A stretch of 64,000 nucleotides of DNA from NCBI GenBank assembly GCA_046331245.1, contig JAXLRH010000003.1:329921-393920 (forward strand), given 5' to 3'. Source of the DNA: SSF14 sp046331245. Lineage in GTDB: Bacteria > Actinomycetota > Acidimicrobiia > Acidimicrobiales > Microtrichaceae. Below, one piece after another: positions 7,823 to 15,456 of this stretch (the first letter of the stretch is position 1; every line of letters begins with the position of its first letter). Position numbers and translations under genes: made by a program. The notes below the pieces were generated by a model. That model saw only the letters and a list, made by a program, of their open reading frames with translations, was not told the DNA's origin and did not search any database.

Positions 7823-10572
7823 GCAACGACGGTAGCGGTGGGGCCGCCGGAAGTGACGACGGGGGGCGCGAACGGCTGCTTGCGCTCGAGCAGGAGCACG
7901 AACGCGCCCGCGTAGACGAGCACCATCGCCGGGATCGCGATGCCCGAGTCGTTCATCAGTCCGCCGAGCACCCCGAAGCCCAGGAGGGTGAGGAAGGTGG
8001 TGCGCCACACCCGGTCGCCGCCGAACCAGCGGCGCCATCCGCCGCCGAGGGTGGCCGACCACGCGAAGAACCCGGTGATGATGGGCACCATCCACGTCCA
8101 GGTCGAGCTCCGGAAGATGGCGATGTTGGCGTCGATCTTGCGCTCGATGGTGGCCCACATGGCATCGGACCCGCTCCCGAGGAACGCCGAGACGTGGGTG
8201 CCGCCGCTCCAGGCGTCGACCGCGGCGACGGCGCCGATGGCGATCACGGCGGCGAGCGCTCCCCGCAGCAGCCGGCCCGGCGTGAGGCGCAGGCCTGCCC
8301 ACACGACCACCGCCAGGATGAACACGGGGATGAACACGAGCGCGCCGCCGAAGTCGGCGCCGCGATCCGGCGCGACCTCGAGCACCGTCACCAGGCCCAG
8401 CAGGCAGGCGATCGCCAGCACTCCCTCCGAGCGGCGGGGTGCGCCGGCCATCCAGGCGCCGGCGAGCAGGATCGCCGCCGACCCGAACACGGCGAACCCC
8501 ATGTTGCCCATGCCGTAGTAGCGGGCCGCGGTGAGGGGCGAGTAGCCGAGCAGGCTGACGTTCTCGAGCGCTCCGGCCGTGGCCGCGTCGACGGCCATGA
8601 CCGCCACCGTCACGCCGGCAATCCAGACGAGCGGGCTCAGCGGATGGTGGCGGGCACGCGACGCCAGCACGCCTGCGGTCACGCTGGCGAGCGCGATGCC
8701 CGGGGCCGCCCATCGCGGCTCCTGCATCGCTGCCGGAGCCAGCCGGTACAGGAAGGTCACGACCGGGAACGCCGCGCACGCGAGCGCGATCCGCTCGGCG
8801 CCGGCGAGCAGCGTCTCGTTGAGGCGCCGTCCCGCGCCGCCGCGCCGGCGGCGCACCAGGCCGACCACCGCGAACGAGTACACGAGCGCCTGCAAGCCGA
8901 TGAAGCCGATCGTGATGGCCGGGTTGAGTCGCTCGCGGGCGTCGGTGCGCAGGTGGAGGTCGCGCACGGCGCCGGGGTCGGCCGGCGTCGGGCCGGCGAC
9001 GAGCCGTTGACCGATCATCGTCGCCGGCGGCGTGACGCCCAAGGCGGTCAGCATCGTCGGCGCCAGGTCGGTGAGCGCCGAGAGCCCGGCCTGACGGGTG
9101 GAGCCGCTCGACAGGGCGCCCGGAAGGTCGCCGGCGACGGCCAGCGGGGTGAGGCGCCACTGCGACGGCGGCGAGATCCCGGCCACGACGACCAGCGCGT
9201 CGGGGTGCGCGGCGACGATGCGGCCCACGAACGCATCGGCGGTGCGGACGTGCGCGAGGCGCTGCTGGTGGAGCACCTCACGGCTCGCGGGGCTGGCCGG
9301 GCCGAGCCAGCGCGGGCGGCGGAGTGGCGTGCCGCCGGCGTCCACGACCACCAGGTCGGCGGCGTCCATGGCCGCGCTCACCGCGTCGACGCGCTCTCCC
9401 ACCCGCCGGTCGAACGCGTCGCCCACCGTGTCGGGCAGGGCGCCGGGCGACACCGTGTCGATCCGGCCGGAGCGATCGGCGATGGCGAGCGCCGCGGGCA
9501 TGTCGTCGGCGGCGCCGCCCGACCGGGCCCCGACGTAGGCCGTGCGCAGGCCGGCCGCGTGGGCCGCGTCGCCGAGCGCGCCCAGCGTGCCGTAGGCGTT
9601 GCGCGCTCCGGTGGGCGTGCCGTTGCGCAGCACCACCGGCGCGCCGGCCCCGAGCGACGCGTAGGCCGACCGCTGGTCGCCGGGCGCGGCCGGGGTGCGC
9701 GGCGTGAGCGCTCCGCCGGTGGTGCCCAGCAGGCGCGACACGTTGGGCAGGACGCCCCGATCGAGGTCGGCGAGGCTCACGTCGGCGATCGTGACCAGCA
9801 CGACCGGTCCCCCGGCCCGGTGCAGGGGTCGGCCGCCGCTGTCCCGGCCGGCGACCGCGACGGCCGCCAGCAGCGCGAGCGTGACGCCCACCATCACGAG
9901 CCGCCTCGTGCGGCCGCTCCCGACGCGGACGATCGATGCCCGGGCGATGTCGACGGCCTGGCCGCCCCGGTGACGGAAGCCGGCCAGGGTGCGACCGGTG
10001 TGCGCGTGGTCGAGGGGGAGCTCCACCTCCACGACGCGTGCCCCGAGTCGCACGGCGTCGATGGTCATCGCCACCTCCAGCCCGAACCTCGATGCCGGTG
10101 GCAGCGAGCGCAGGAGGTCGCCTCGCACGGCCCGCTGCCCCGAGAGCGGTTCGCGGGCCTCGTAGCCGCACTCGGACGCGATCACGCGACGCGTCGCCCG
10201 CTTCACGATGCCGAACCCTCCGAGTCCGCCCGCCGGCGGGAACGCGGCAATCGCCATGTCGGCGCGCCCGTCGAGCACCGGGTCGAGCAGGGCGACCGTG
10301 TGCACCGCCGTGTGCGCCAGGTCGGCGTCGACGAGGAGGTACACCGACGCGTCGGGGAACTGCTCGACGGCGCGCCCGACGGCCCCGCCCTTGCCCCAGT
10401 TGGTGGGCAGCGAGAGCACCGTCGCTCCGGCCGCCGCCGCCCGTGCCGCGGTGTCATCGGTCGAGCCGTCGTCGACGACCACCACCCGGTCGACGCGACC
10501 CGTGCCCAGCAGGCCCGCCACCGTGACCTCGACGGCCGGCGAGTTCCGCGCCGGTACGACAGCAATGATCAT
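7819..10572 (-). CDS. GT2 glycosyltransferase-phosphatase-like-membrane fusion protein
   Basis: A 917-residue protein in three parts. Residues 1-215 form a family 2 GT-A glycosyltransferase like polyprenyl-phosphate sugar transferases (VVVVDDGSTDDTA, then LVDADLAHT as the DxD-type site, then SGQRAVRG). A membrane helix follows near 222-245. Residues about 250-540 resemble the alkaline-phosphatase/phosphodiesterase fold (VTIADVSLADLDRGVLPNVSRLL, a Thr/Pro stretch, later LVVVAGISPP and DLAPTMLTALGV). From about 547 to the end are roughly ten membrane helices with YGMGNMGFAVFGSA. It probably acts on lipid-linked sugars or envelope glycans. Start ATG 10572 follows GGGGTGGG. The same-strand gene downstream overlaps by 4 bases. 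Confidence 0.75.
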   Translation of the reverse strand: MIIAVVPARNSPAVEVTVAGLLGTGRVDRVVVVDDGSTDDTAARAAAAGATVLSLPTNWGKGGAVGRAVEQFPDASVYLLVDADLAHTAVHTVALLDPVLDGRADMAIAAFPPAGGLGGFGIVKRATRRVIASECGYEAREPLSGQRAVRGDLLRSLPPASRFGLEVAMTIDAVRLGARVVEVELPLDHAHTGRTLAGFRHRGGQAVDIARASIVRVGSGRTRRLVMVGVTLALLAAVAVAGRDSGGRPLHRAGGPVVLVTIADVSLADLDRGVLPNVSRLLGTTGGALTPRTPAAPGDQRSAYASLGAGAPVVLRNGTPTGARNAYGTLGALGDAAHAAGLRTAYVGARSGGAADDMPAALAIADRSGRIDTVSPGALPDTVGDAFDRRVGERVDAVSAAMDAADLVVVDAGGTPLRRPRWLGPASPASREVLHQQRLAHVRTADAFVGRIVAAHPDALVVVAGISPPSQWRLTPLAVAGDLPGALSSGSTRQAGLSALTDLAPTMLTALGVTPPATMIGQRLVAGPTPADPGAVRDLHLRTDARERLNPAITIGFIGLQALVYSFAVVGLVRRRRGGAGRRLNETLLAGAERIALACAAFPVVTFLYRLAPAAMQEPRWAAPGIALASVTAGVLASRARHHPLSPLVWIAGVTVAVMAVDAATAGALENVSLLGYSPLTAARYYGMGNMGFAVFGSAAILLAGAWMAGAPRRSEGVLAIACLLGLVTVLEVAPDRGADFGGALVFIPVFILAVVVWAGLRLTPGRLLRGALAAVIAIGAVAAVDAWSGGTHVSAFLGSGSDAMWATIERKIDANIAIFRSSTWTWMVPIITGFFAWSATLGGGWRRWFGGDRVWRTTFLTLLGFGVLGGLMNDSGIAIPAMVLVYAGAFVLLLERKQPFAPPVVTSGGPTATVVA

Positions 10573-10685
10573 CCGCCCACCCCTCGTCGATCCGGTGGCC
10601 ATCGTGGCGGACGGGCGCCACGACTCCCCCGTCACTCCCTGTGAGGACCTTCAACCCGGCGGCACGGAGAAATCCCGTTGACGGG

Positions 10686-10715
10686 TGTCGAGAACCGGTC
10701 GTCGGCTCCGACGTC
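10686..10715 (+). promoter_or_regulatory. Predicted ECF42-type promoter
   Basis: TGTCGA (10686-10691) is followed after 17 bases by CGACGTC (10709-10715). From memory, ECF42 sigma factors recognise a -35 of TGTCGA and a -10 of CGAC or CGTC and control their own DGPF-sigma operon. This site lies about 50 bases before the DGPF start, as an autoregulated promoter would. The rest of the 192-base divergent gap (10573-10764) shows nothing else I can name. Confidence 0.6.
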
Positions 10716-10764
10716 CCCACGAGCGGCGCCACGGTGGCCCGCTCGCATGAGAGAGGATGTCGCG

Positions 10765-11169
10765 ATGCGATTCATGTTGTTGCAGTACTACGGCGAGGTC
10801 GAGTCGAACTGCCCGCCGATGATGGAGTGGAGCCCCGAGGAGATCCGGGCGCACATCGAGTTCCAGCACACGCTCAACGCCGCGCTCACCGAGTCGGGCG
10901 AGCTCGTCGACGCTCAGGGCCTCGCCGGGCCGGATCAGGCCCGGTTCGTGATCGCCGACGGCGCCGGCGGAGCGCCGGTGGTGACCGACGGCCCGTTCCC
11001 CGAGTCGCGGGAGCTGCTCGCCGGCTTCCGGGTGGTCGACGTCGAGTCCGAGGCGCGGGCGATCGAGATCGCCGCGCAGGCGTCGGCGGCCCCGGCGGTG
11101 GGTGGAGCGCCGATCCGCCAGCCGATCGAGGTGCGCCAGATCATGGGCGCTCCCGACCCCGACATGTGA
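10765..11169 (+). CDS. DGPF-domain (YCII-related) protein
   Basis: A 134-residue single-domain protein with the signature VVTDGPFPESRELLAGF, which defines the DGPF/YCII-related family. The N-terminus MRFMLLQYYGE is typical. These proteins are dimeric ferredoxin-like folds that accompany ECF42 sigma factors; whether they sense a signal or act as enzymes is not settled. ATG 10765 is chosen over ATG 10747 because GAGAGGA lies eight bases before it. The stop overlaps the sigma-factor start as GTGA, so the two are co-translated. Confidence 0.9.
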   Translation: MRFMLLQYYGEVESNCPPMMEWSPEEIRAHIEFQHTLNAALTESGELVDAQGLAGPDQARFVIADGAGGAPVVTDGPFPESRELLAGFRVVDVESEARAIEIAAQASAAPAVGGAPIRQPIEVRQIMGAPDPDM

Positions 11170-12428
11170 CCGGGAGACCGGGCGGGAGCGCGCCTGTCGA
11201 GCACGCGTGGCGCGCCGAGGCGCCACGCGTGCTCGCAGCGGTCGTCCGCCGGTACGGCAACTTCGCCGACGCCGAGGCCGCGGTGCAGGAGGCGCTCGTC
11301 GCCGCCGCCGCATCGTGGCCGGTCGACGGCACGCCCGAGCGACCGGGCGCCTGGCTCGTGCGGGTCGCCTCACGCCGGATGGTCGACCGCTACCGCGCGG
11401 ACGAGGCGCGGCGCCGGCGCGAGGACCTCGCCGCGTCGTGGAGCGCCGCCGAGCCCGACCACGTGTCGGGTCGTGACGACACCCTCATGCTGATGGCGAT
11501 GTGCTGTGCCCCGTCGCTCAGCCCGCCGGCGGCGATCCCGCTCACGCTCCGTGCCGTCGGTGGCCTCACCACCCGGGAGATCGCGGCGGCCTTCCTGGTG
11601 CCCGAGGCGACGATGGCGCAGCGCATCAGCCGGGCGAAGGCCCGCATCCGCGATTCCGGCATCGCGCTGGGTCGACCCGGCGAGGATGCGATGCCGCTCG
11701 ACGACACCCAGATCTCGTCCGTCCTTCACGTCCTGTACCTCATCTTCAACGAGGGGTACGCGACCAGCAGCGGGCCCGAGCTGGCTCGCGTCGACCTGTC
11801 CGCCGAGGCGATCCGGCTCGCCCGGGCCGTCGCCGAGGCGCGGCCCGACGACGCCGAGGCCGTCGCCCTCCTCGCGCTGATGCTGCTCACCGACGCCCGG
11901 CGCCCCGCCCGTACGGGCGCGACCGGCGAGCTGGTGCCGCTGCTCGAGCAGGACCGCTCCGACTGGGACCGCGCCCTCGTCGCCGAGGGCCTCGCCCTCC
12001 TCACCGGGGCGCTGCGCACCGGCCCGCTCGGCGAGTACCAGCTCCAGGCCGCCATCGCCGCGGCGCACGACCGGGCCCTCACGCCCGGCGACACCGACTG
12101 GGCCCACATCGCCGCCCTGTACGAGCGGCTGGAGCGGATGACGGGCAACCCGGCGGTGACGCTCAACCGGGCCGTCGCCGTGTCGATGGTGGACGGTCCC
12201 GACGCCGCGCTGGCGATGCTCACCGGGGTGGCCGACCGTCTGGAGGGGCACAACCGGCTCCACGCCGTTCGGGCGCACCTGCTCGAACGGGCGGGACGGG
12301 TGGACGAGGCGGTCACCGAGTTCCGCGCCGCCGCGGCCGGGGCGCTCAACGTGCGCGAGCAGCAGTACCTCACCCTGCAGGTCGCGCGATTGATGCGGCG
12401 TTCGGGTGGGGACGCAGGTCTACAGTGA
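11166..12428 (+). CDS. ECF42-group RNA polymerase sigma factor with TPR-like C-terminus
   Basis: A 420-residue ECF sigma factor. Region 2 is near residues 18-95 (GNFADAEAAVQEALVAAAASW, then RMVDRYRADEARRRRE) and region 4 near 120-170 (LTLRAVGGLTTREIAAAFLVPEATMAQRISRAK). A long helical extension of about 240 residues follows, containing YLIFNEGY and repeated helix pairs (NPAVTLNRAVAVSMVDGPDAAL). This layout and the adjacent DGPF gene define ECF42, in which the C-terminal extension is thought to replace an anti-sigma factor in control. Start GTG 11166 overlaps the upstream TGA. It probably recognises the promoter at 10686. Confidence 0.92.
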   Translation: MTGRPGGSAPVEHAWRAEAPRVLAAVVRRYGNFADAEAAVQEALVAAAASWPVDGTPERPGAWLVRVASRRMVDRYRADEARRRREDLAASWSAAEPDHVSGRDDTLMLMAMCCAPSLSPPAAIPLTLRAVGGLTTREIAAAFLVPEATMAQRISRAKARIRDSGIALGRPGEDAMPLDDTQISSVLHVLYLIFNEGYATSSGPELARVDLSAEAIRLARAVAEARPDDAEAVALLALMLLTDARRPARTGATGELVPLLEQDRSDWDRALVAEGLALLTGALRTGPLGEYQLQAAIAAAHDRALTPGDTDWAHIAALYERLERMTGNPAVTLNRAVAVSMVDGPDAALAMLTGVADRLEGHNRLHAVRAHLLERAGRVDEAVTEFRAAAAGALNVREQQYLTLQVARLMRRSGGDAGLQ

Positions 12429-12432
12429 CGCG

Positions 12433-13821
12433 GTGCGCACGACACCGGGGCCCGCAACCATCGTCGTCGCCGTCGTCACCGCGGTGGTGCTGAGCGCCTG
12501 CGGCACACGGCTCCCCGACAGCGCCTTCGCTCCCCCGTCCACCACCGCGCCGACGGTCACGCCCACCGTCACGTCGCCGGCGGGTGGCACCACCACCGTC
12601 GTCGCGAATCAGGCCACCGACGTCGGCGTCACGCCCGACGAGATCCGCGTCGGCATGGTGGTCAGCGTCACCAGCCCCCTCGGCGCCGAGGCGTTCTCCG
12701 CTCCCGGCTACGGCGCTCGTGCCTACTTCGACGGCCTGAACGCGTCGGGCGGCATCAACGGGCGCAAGGTCAAGGTGGTGTTCTGCGACGACCAGTCGAG
12801 CGGCGCCGGCAACCAGGAGTGCCTCCACAAGCTCATCGAGCAGGACAAGGTGTTCGCCTTCGCCGGCAACTCGATCTTCCAGTACGCGGGTGCGGGCTAC
12901 GTGAGCGAGCAGGCCGTGCCCGACATCGGCGGCCAGCCCATCGGCAGCGAGTACGACCAGTACCAGCACCTGTACTCGATCTACGGCAGCTCGTCCCCCC
13001 GCAACGGCGTGGTCGGCTTCGACGGGAAGCTGTACGGCGGCACCGAGGTGTACCGCTACTTCAAGGACAAGATGCACGCGAAGGTCGCCGCGGTCGTCGC
13101 CTACAACCAGAGCGACTCCCTCCGCTACGCCCACTACACGCAGGACGGCCTGGAGCGTGAGGGCTACAAGGTCGTGCTCGAGTCCGTCGACTTCGGGGTG
13201 AGCAACTGGGACGCCATCGTCCTCGACATGCGCTCGCGGGGCGTCCAGATCGTGTTCGACGCATTGGAGAACACCGGCAACGTCAACCTCTGCAAGGCCA
13301 TGGACCGCAACGGCTTCCAGGTGGAGGCGAAGGTCGTGACGGTGCAGGGGTGGACCGACAGCGTGCGCACCGATTACGGCGACTCGCCGCAGTGCCGCAA
13401 CTCCCTGTACGCCACCGGCAACGACCGCAACTACGCCGACACCAAGTACAAGGTCGTGGAGAAGTTCCGCAAGGACATGGCCCGCTCCTACCCGGACCGC
13501 CAGGACAAGCTGTCGATGTGGACGCTCGAGGGCTGGGCGTCGGCACAGTGGTTCGCCGACGCGGCGGCGTCGTGCGGCGCGGCGCTCACCCGGGTCTGCG
13601 TCGAGGCGTACATGAACCGCACCACGCCCTACGACGGGCACGGCCTGCTCACGCCCCGCAACTTCGTCGTGTCGACGAACCCCGGCGCCGACAGCGAGGC
13701 CTGCCTCAACGTGGCGAAGTGGTCCGACGACGCCGAGAAGGGCCGCGGCGGCTGGGTCACGGAGGTCAAGGACATGAACAAGAACTGTTCCAAGGTCCCC
13801 CAGATCCCCTACACCGCCTAG
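12433..13821 (+). CDS. Branched-chain amino acid-type ABC substrate-binding lipoprotein
   Basis: A 462-residue periplasmic-binding-type protein (type 1 fold, Leu/Ile/Val family). The N-terminus has a hydrophobic stretch ending in the lipobox LSAC, then a Pro/Thr linker. The core begins at VTPDEIRVGMVVSVTSPLG and continues with YFDGLNASGGINGRKVKVVFCDD, the hallmark of this family. Start GTG 12433 is chosen because TACAGT (12421-12426) precedes it by six bases, a leaderless promoter pattern. ATG 12406 would overlap the sigma-factor gene by 23 bases. It presumably feeds the importer on the opposite strand (13968-17388), but the ligand is unknown. Confidence 0.88.
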   Translation: MRTTPGPATIVVAVVTAVVLSACGTRLPDSAFAPPSTTAPTVTPTVTSPAGGTTTVVANQATDVGVTPDEIRVGMVVSVTSPLGAEAFSAPGYGARAYFDGLNASGGINGRKVKVVFCDDQSSGAGNQECLHKLIEQDKVFAFAGNSIFQYAGAGYVSEQAVPDIGGQPIGSEYDQYQHLYSIYGSSSPRNGVVGFDGKLYGGTEVYRYFKDKMHAKVAAVVAYNQSDSLRYAHYTQDGLEREGYKVVLESVDFGVSNWDAIVLDMRSRGVQIVFDALENTGNVNLCKAMDRNGFQVEAKVVTVQGWTDSVRTDYGDSPQCRNSLYATGNDRNYADTKYKVVEKFRKDMARSYPDRQDKLSMWTLEGWASAQWFADAAASCGAALTRVCVEAYMNRTTPYDGHGLLTPRNFVVSTNPGADSEACLNVAKWSDDAEKGRGGWVTEVKDMNKNCSKVPQIPYTA

Positions 13822-13871
13822 CCCGCCCCGCTCCCTCTTCGCCCCTCTCCTCCGCTCTCGCGCCCCCTTCT

Positions 13872-13922
13872 GGTTTTGGGGTTCGTTGTGCGCGAGGGGT
13901 GCACACAACGAACCCCAAAACC
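13872..13922. terminator. Bidirectional hairpin between convergent genes
   Basis: This is a perfect 19-bp inverted repeat (arms 13872-13890 and 13904-13922, 13-base loop). The left arm starts GGTTTTGGGG and the right arm ends CCCCAAAACC. It lies between the convergent binding-protein and livF-like genes, so it can end transcription from both sides. A similar hairpin is at 34994-35045. The rest of 13822-13967 is low-complexity C/T- or G-rich DNA. Confidence 0.75.
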
Positions 13923-13967
13923 CGGGGAATGCGGCGGGATGGGGGAATGGGCGGGATGGGGGCAGGG

Positions 13968-14678
13968 TCAGTCGTAGCTGCCGGCGTAGGCCGCGGAGAG
14001 CTCGGCCGGTTCGCCGGCGAAGGAGATCTCGCCACGACGGAGCACGTACACGGTGTCGGCGAGGCGGAGGACGTCGTGGAGGAACTGCTCGACGATGACC
14101 ACCACCCTTTCGGGGCCGGACAGACCCCAGATGGCGTCGGACATGCGGGCGGTCGCGGCCGGCGAGAGCCCCCGGCTGACCTCGTCGAGGAGGACCACCG
14201 GCGAGGGCTTCACCAGCACCCGTGAGAGCGCCACCATCTGCCGCTCACCGCCCGAGAGGGTGCCCGCCCGTCGCTCCATGAGGCGTTCCAGCTCGGGGAA
14301 CACCCGCAGCGCCGGCTCGATCGGTGCGCCGCCGCCGAACACGGCGAGGTTCTCGGCGACCGACATCCCGCCGAACATGTTCGCCTCGTCGGGCACCAGC
14401 GCGATGCCGGCGTCGGCGCGCTGGAAGGTCGTGTAGTGCGTGAGGTCGCGCCCACCGAAGCGGATCGAGCCGGAGGTGAGCGGCACGACGCCTGCAATGG
14501 CGCGGAGCAGCGTCGACTTGCCGGCGCCGTTGCGTCCGAGCAGCGCCACGACCGACCCCGGCATGATGCGGAGCGACACGCCGTGCACCGCCTCGACCGG
14601 GCCGTAGCCGGCGCGCGCGTCGATCACCTCCAGCACCCCGGCGTCCAGGGTGGACCCACCTGCCGTGACGTCGCTCAC
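13968..14678 (-). CDS. livF: ABC transporter ATP-binding protein, LivF type
   Basis: A 236-residue ABC ATPase. Walker A is LLGRNGAGKST, the signature is LSGGERQMVALSRVL and Walker B is PVVLLDE. The short length and the layout VLEVIDARAGYGPVEAVHGVSLRI match LivF, one of two ATPases of branched-chain amino acid-type importers. The residue after VLLDE is V rather than P (VLLDEVSRGLSP), a usual LivF variation. Start GTG 14678 overlaps the stop of the livG-like gene by 4 bases. The actual substrate may be a carboxylate, urea or aromatic compound; the family is broad. Confidence 0.88.
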   Translation of the reverse strand: MSDVTAGGSTLDAGVLEVIDARAGYGPVEAVHGVSLRIMPGSVVALLGRNGAGKSTLLRAIAGVVPLTSGSIRFGGRDLTHYTTFQRADAGIALVPDEANMFGGMSVAENLAVFGGGAPIEPALRVFPELERLMERRAGTLSGGERQMVALSRVLVKPSPVVLLDEVSRGLSPAATARMSDAIWGLSGPERVVVIVEQFLHDVLRLADTVYVLRRGEISFAGEPAELSAAYAGSYD

Positions 14679-15442
14679 GGCGCCGCCGTCTCGGTGTCGA
14701 TGCCGAGGGTGACCGAGCGCACGTCGGCGCGACCGATCACCTCGGCGGGCGCCCCCACGGCGATGAGTCGCCCGGACGCGAGCACGGCGACGGTGTCGGC
14801 GGCGTCACGCACGAGGTCGAGGTCGTGCTCGACGAGCAGCAGCGCGAGGCCTCGGGAGGCGAGGCGGTGGAGCACCCCGTGCAGCTCCTCGGTCTCGACG
14901 TCGTCGAGGCCACTCGCCGGTTCGTCCAGCAGCAGCACGCTCGGCCTGGTGCACAGGGCCCGGCCCAGCTCGACCGTGCGGAGGGTGCCCGTGGGGAGAC
15001 GCCCTCCCTGGACGTGGCGGACCGGACGAAGGCCGAGCTCGCCCAGGAGGTCCTCCACGAGGCGGCGGGCCTCGGTCGCTCGCCGATCGGGCCGGCCGAG
15101 GAGGCCGCGCAGGAGGCCGTCGCGATGGCGGCTCTCGGCCGCGACGCGGAGGTTCTCCTCGACGGTGAGGCTCGCGAACACCGTGGACTGCTGGAAGGTG
15201 CGGGCCATGCCGCGCCGGGCGCGGGCGTCGGGCGGCAGCGCGGTCACGTCGACGCCGCCGAGGAGCACCCGGCCCTCGTCGGGCTCGAGCACGCCGGACA
15301 GGGCGTTGAACAGGGTGGTCTTGCCCGCGCCGTTCGGGCCGATCATCGCGGTGATCCGGCCGGGCTCGACGAGCAGGTCGACGTGGTCGACGATGACGCG
15401 TTCGTCGTAGGTCACGACGATGCCCTCGGCCTGGAGCGACAT
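14675..15442 (-). CDS. livG: ABC transporter ATP-binding protein, LivG type
   Basis: A 255-residue ABC ATPase. Walker A is IGPNGAGKTTLFNALSG, followed by ARRGMARTFQQSTVFASLTV, the LivG-specific stretch after the Q-loop. Walker B is VLLLDEPASGLD and the switch His is in LLLVEHDLDLV. The ABC signature is weakened to LPTGTLRTVELGRAL where most relatives have LSYGxQRRLEIARAL; activity is probably kept, but this is worth noting. ATG 15442 is used; GTG 15463 would overlap the permease gene by 7 bases. It lies between the permease fusion and the livF-like gene in one operon. Confidence 0.86.
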   Translation of the reverse strand: MSLQAEGIVVTYDERVIVDHVDLLVEPGRITAMIGPNGAGKTTLFNALSGVLEPDEGRVLLGGVDVTALPPDARARRGMARTFQQSTVFASLTVEENLRVAAESRHRDGLLRGLLGRPDRRATEARRLVEDLLGELGLRPVRHVQGGRLPTGTLRTVELGRALCTRPSVLLLDEPASGLDDVETEELHGVLHRLASRGLALLLVEHDLDLVRDAADTVAVLASGRLIAVGAPAEVIGRADVRSVTLGIDTETAAP

Positions 15443-15456
15443 GGGGGCGACGGTGC

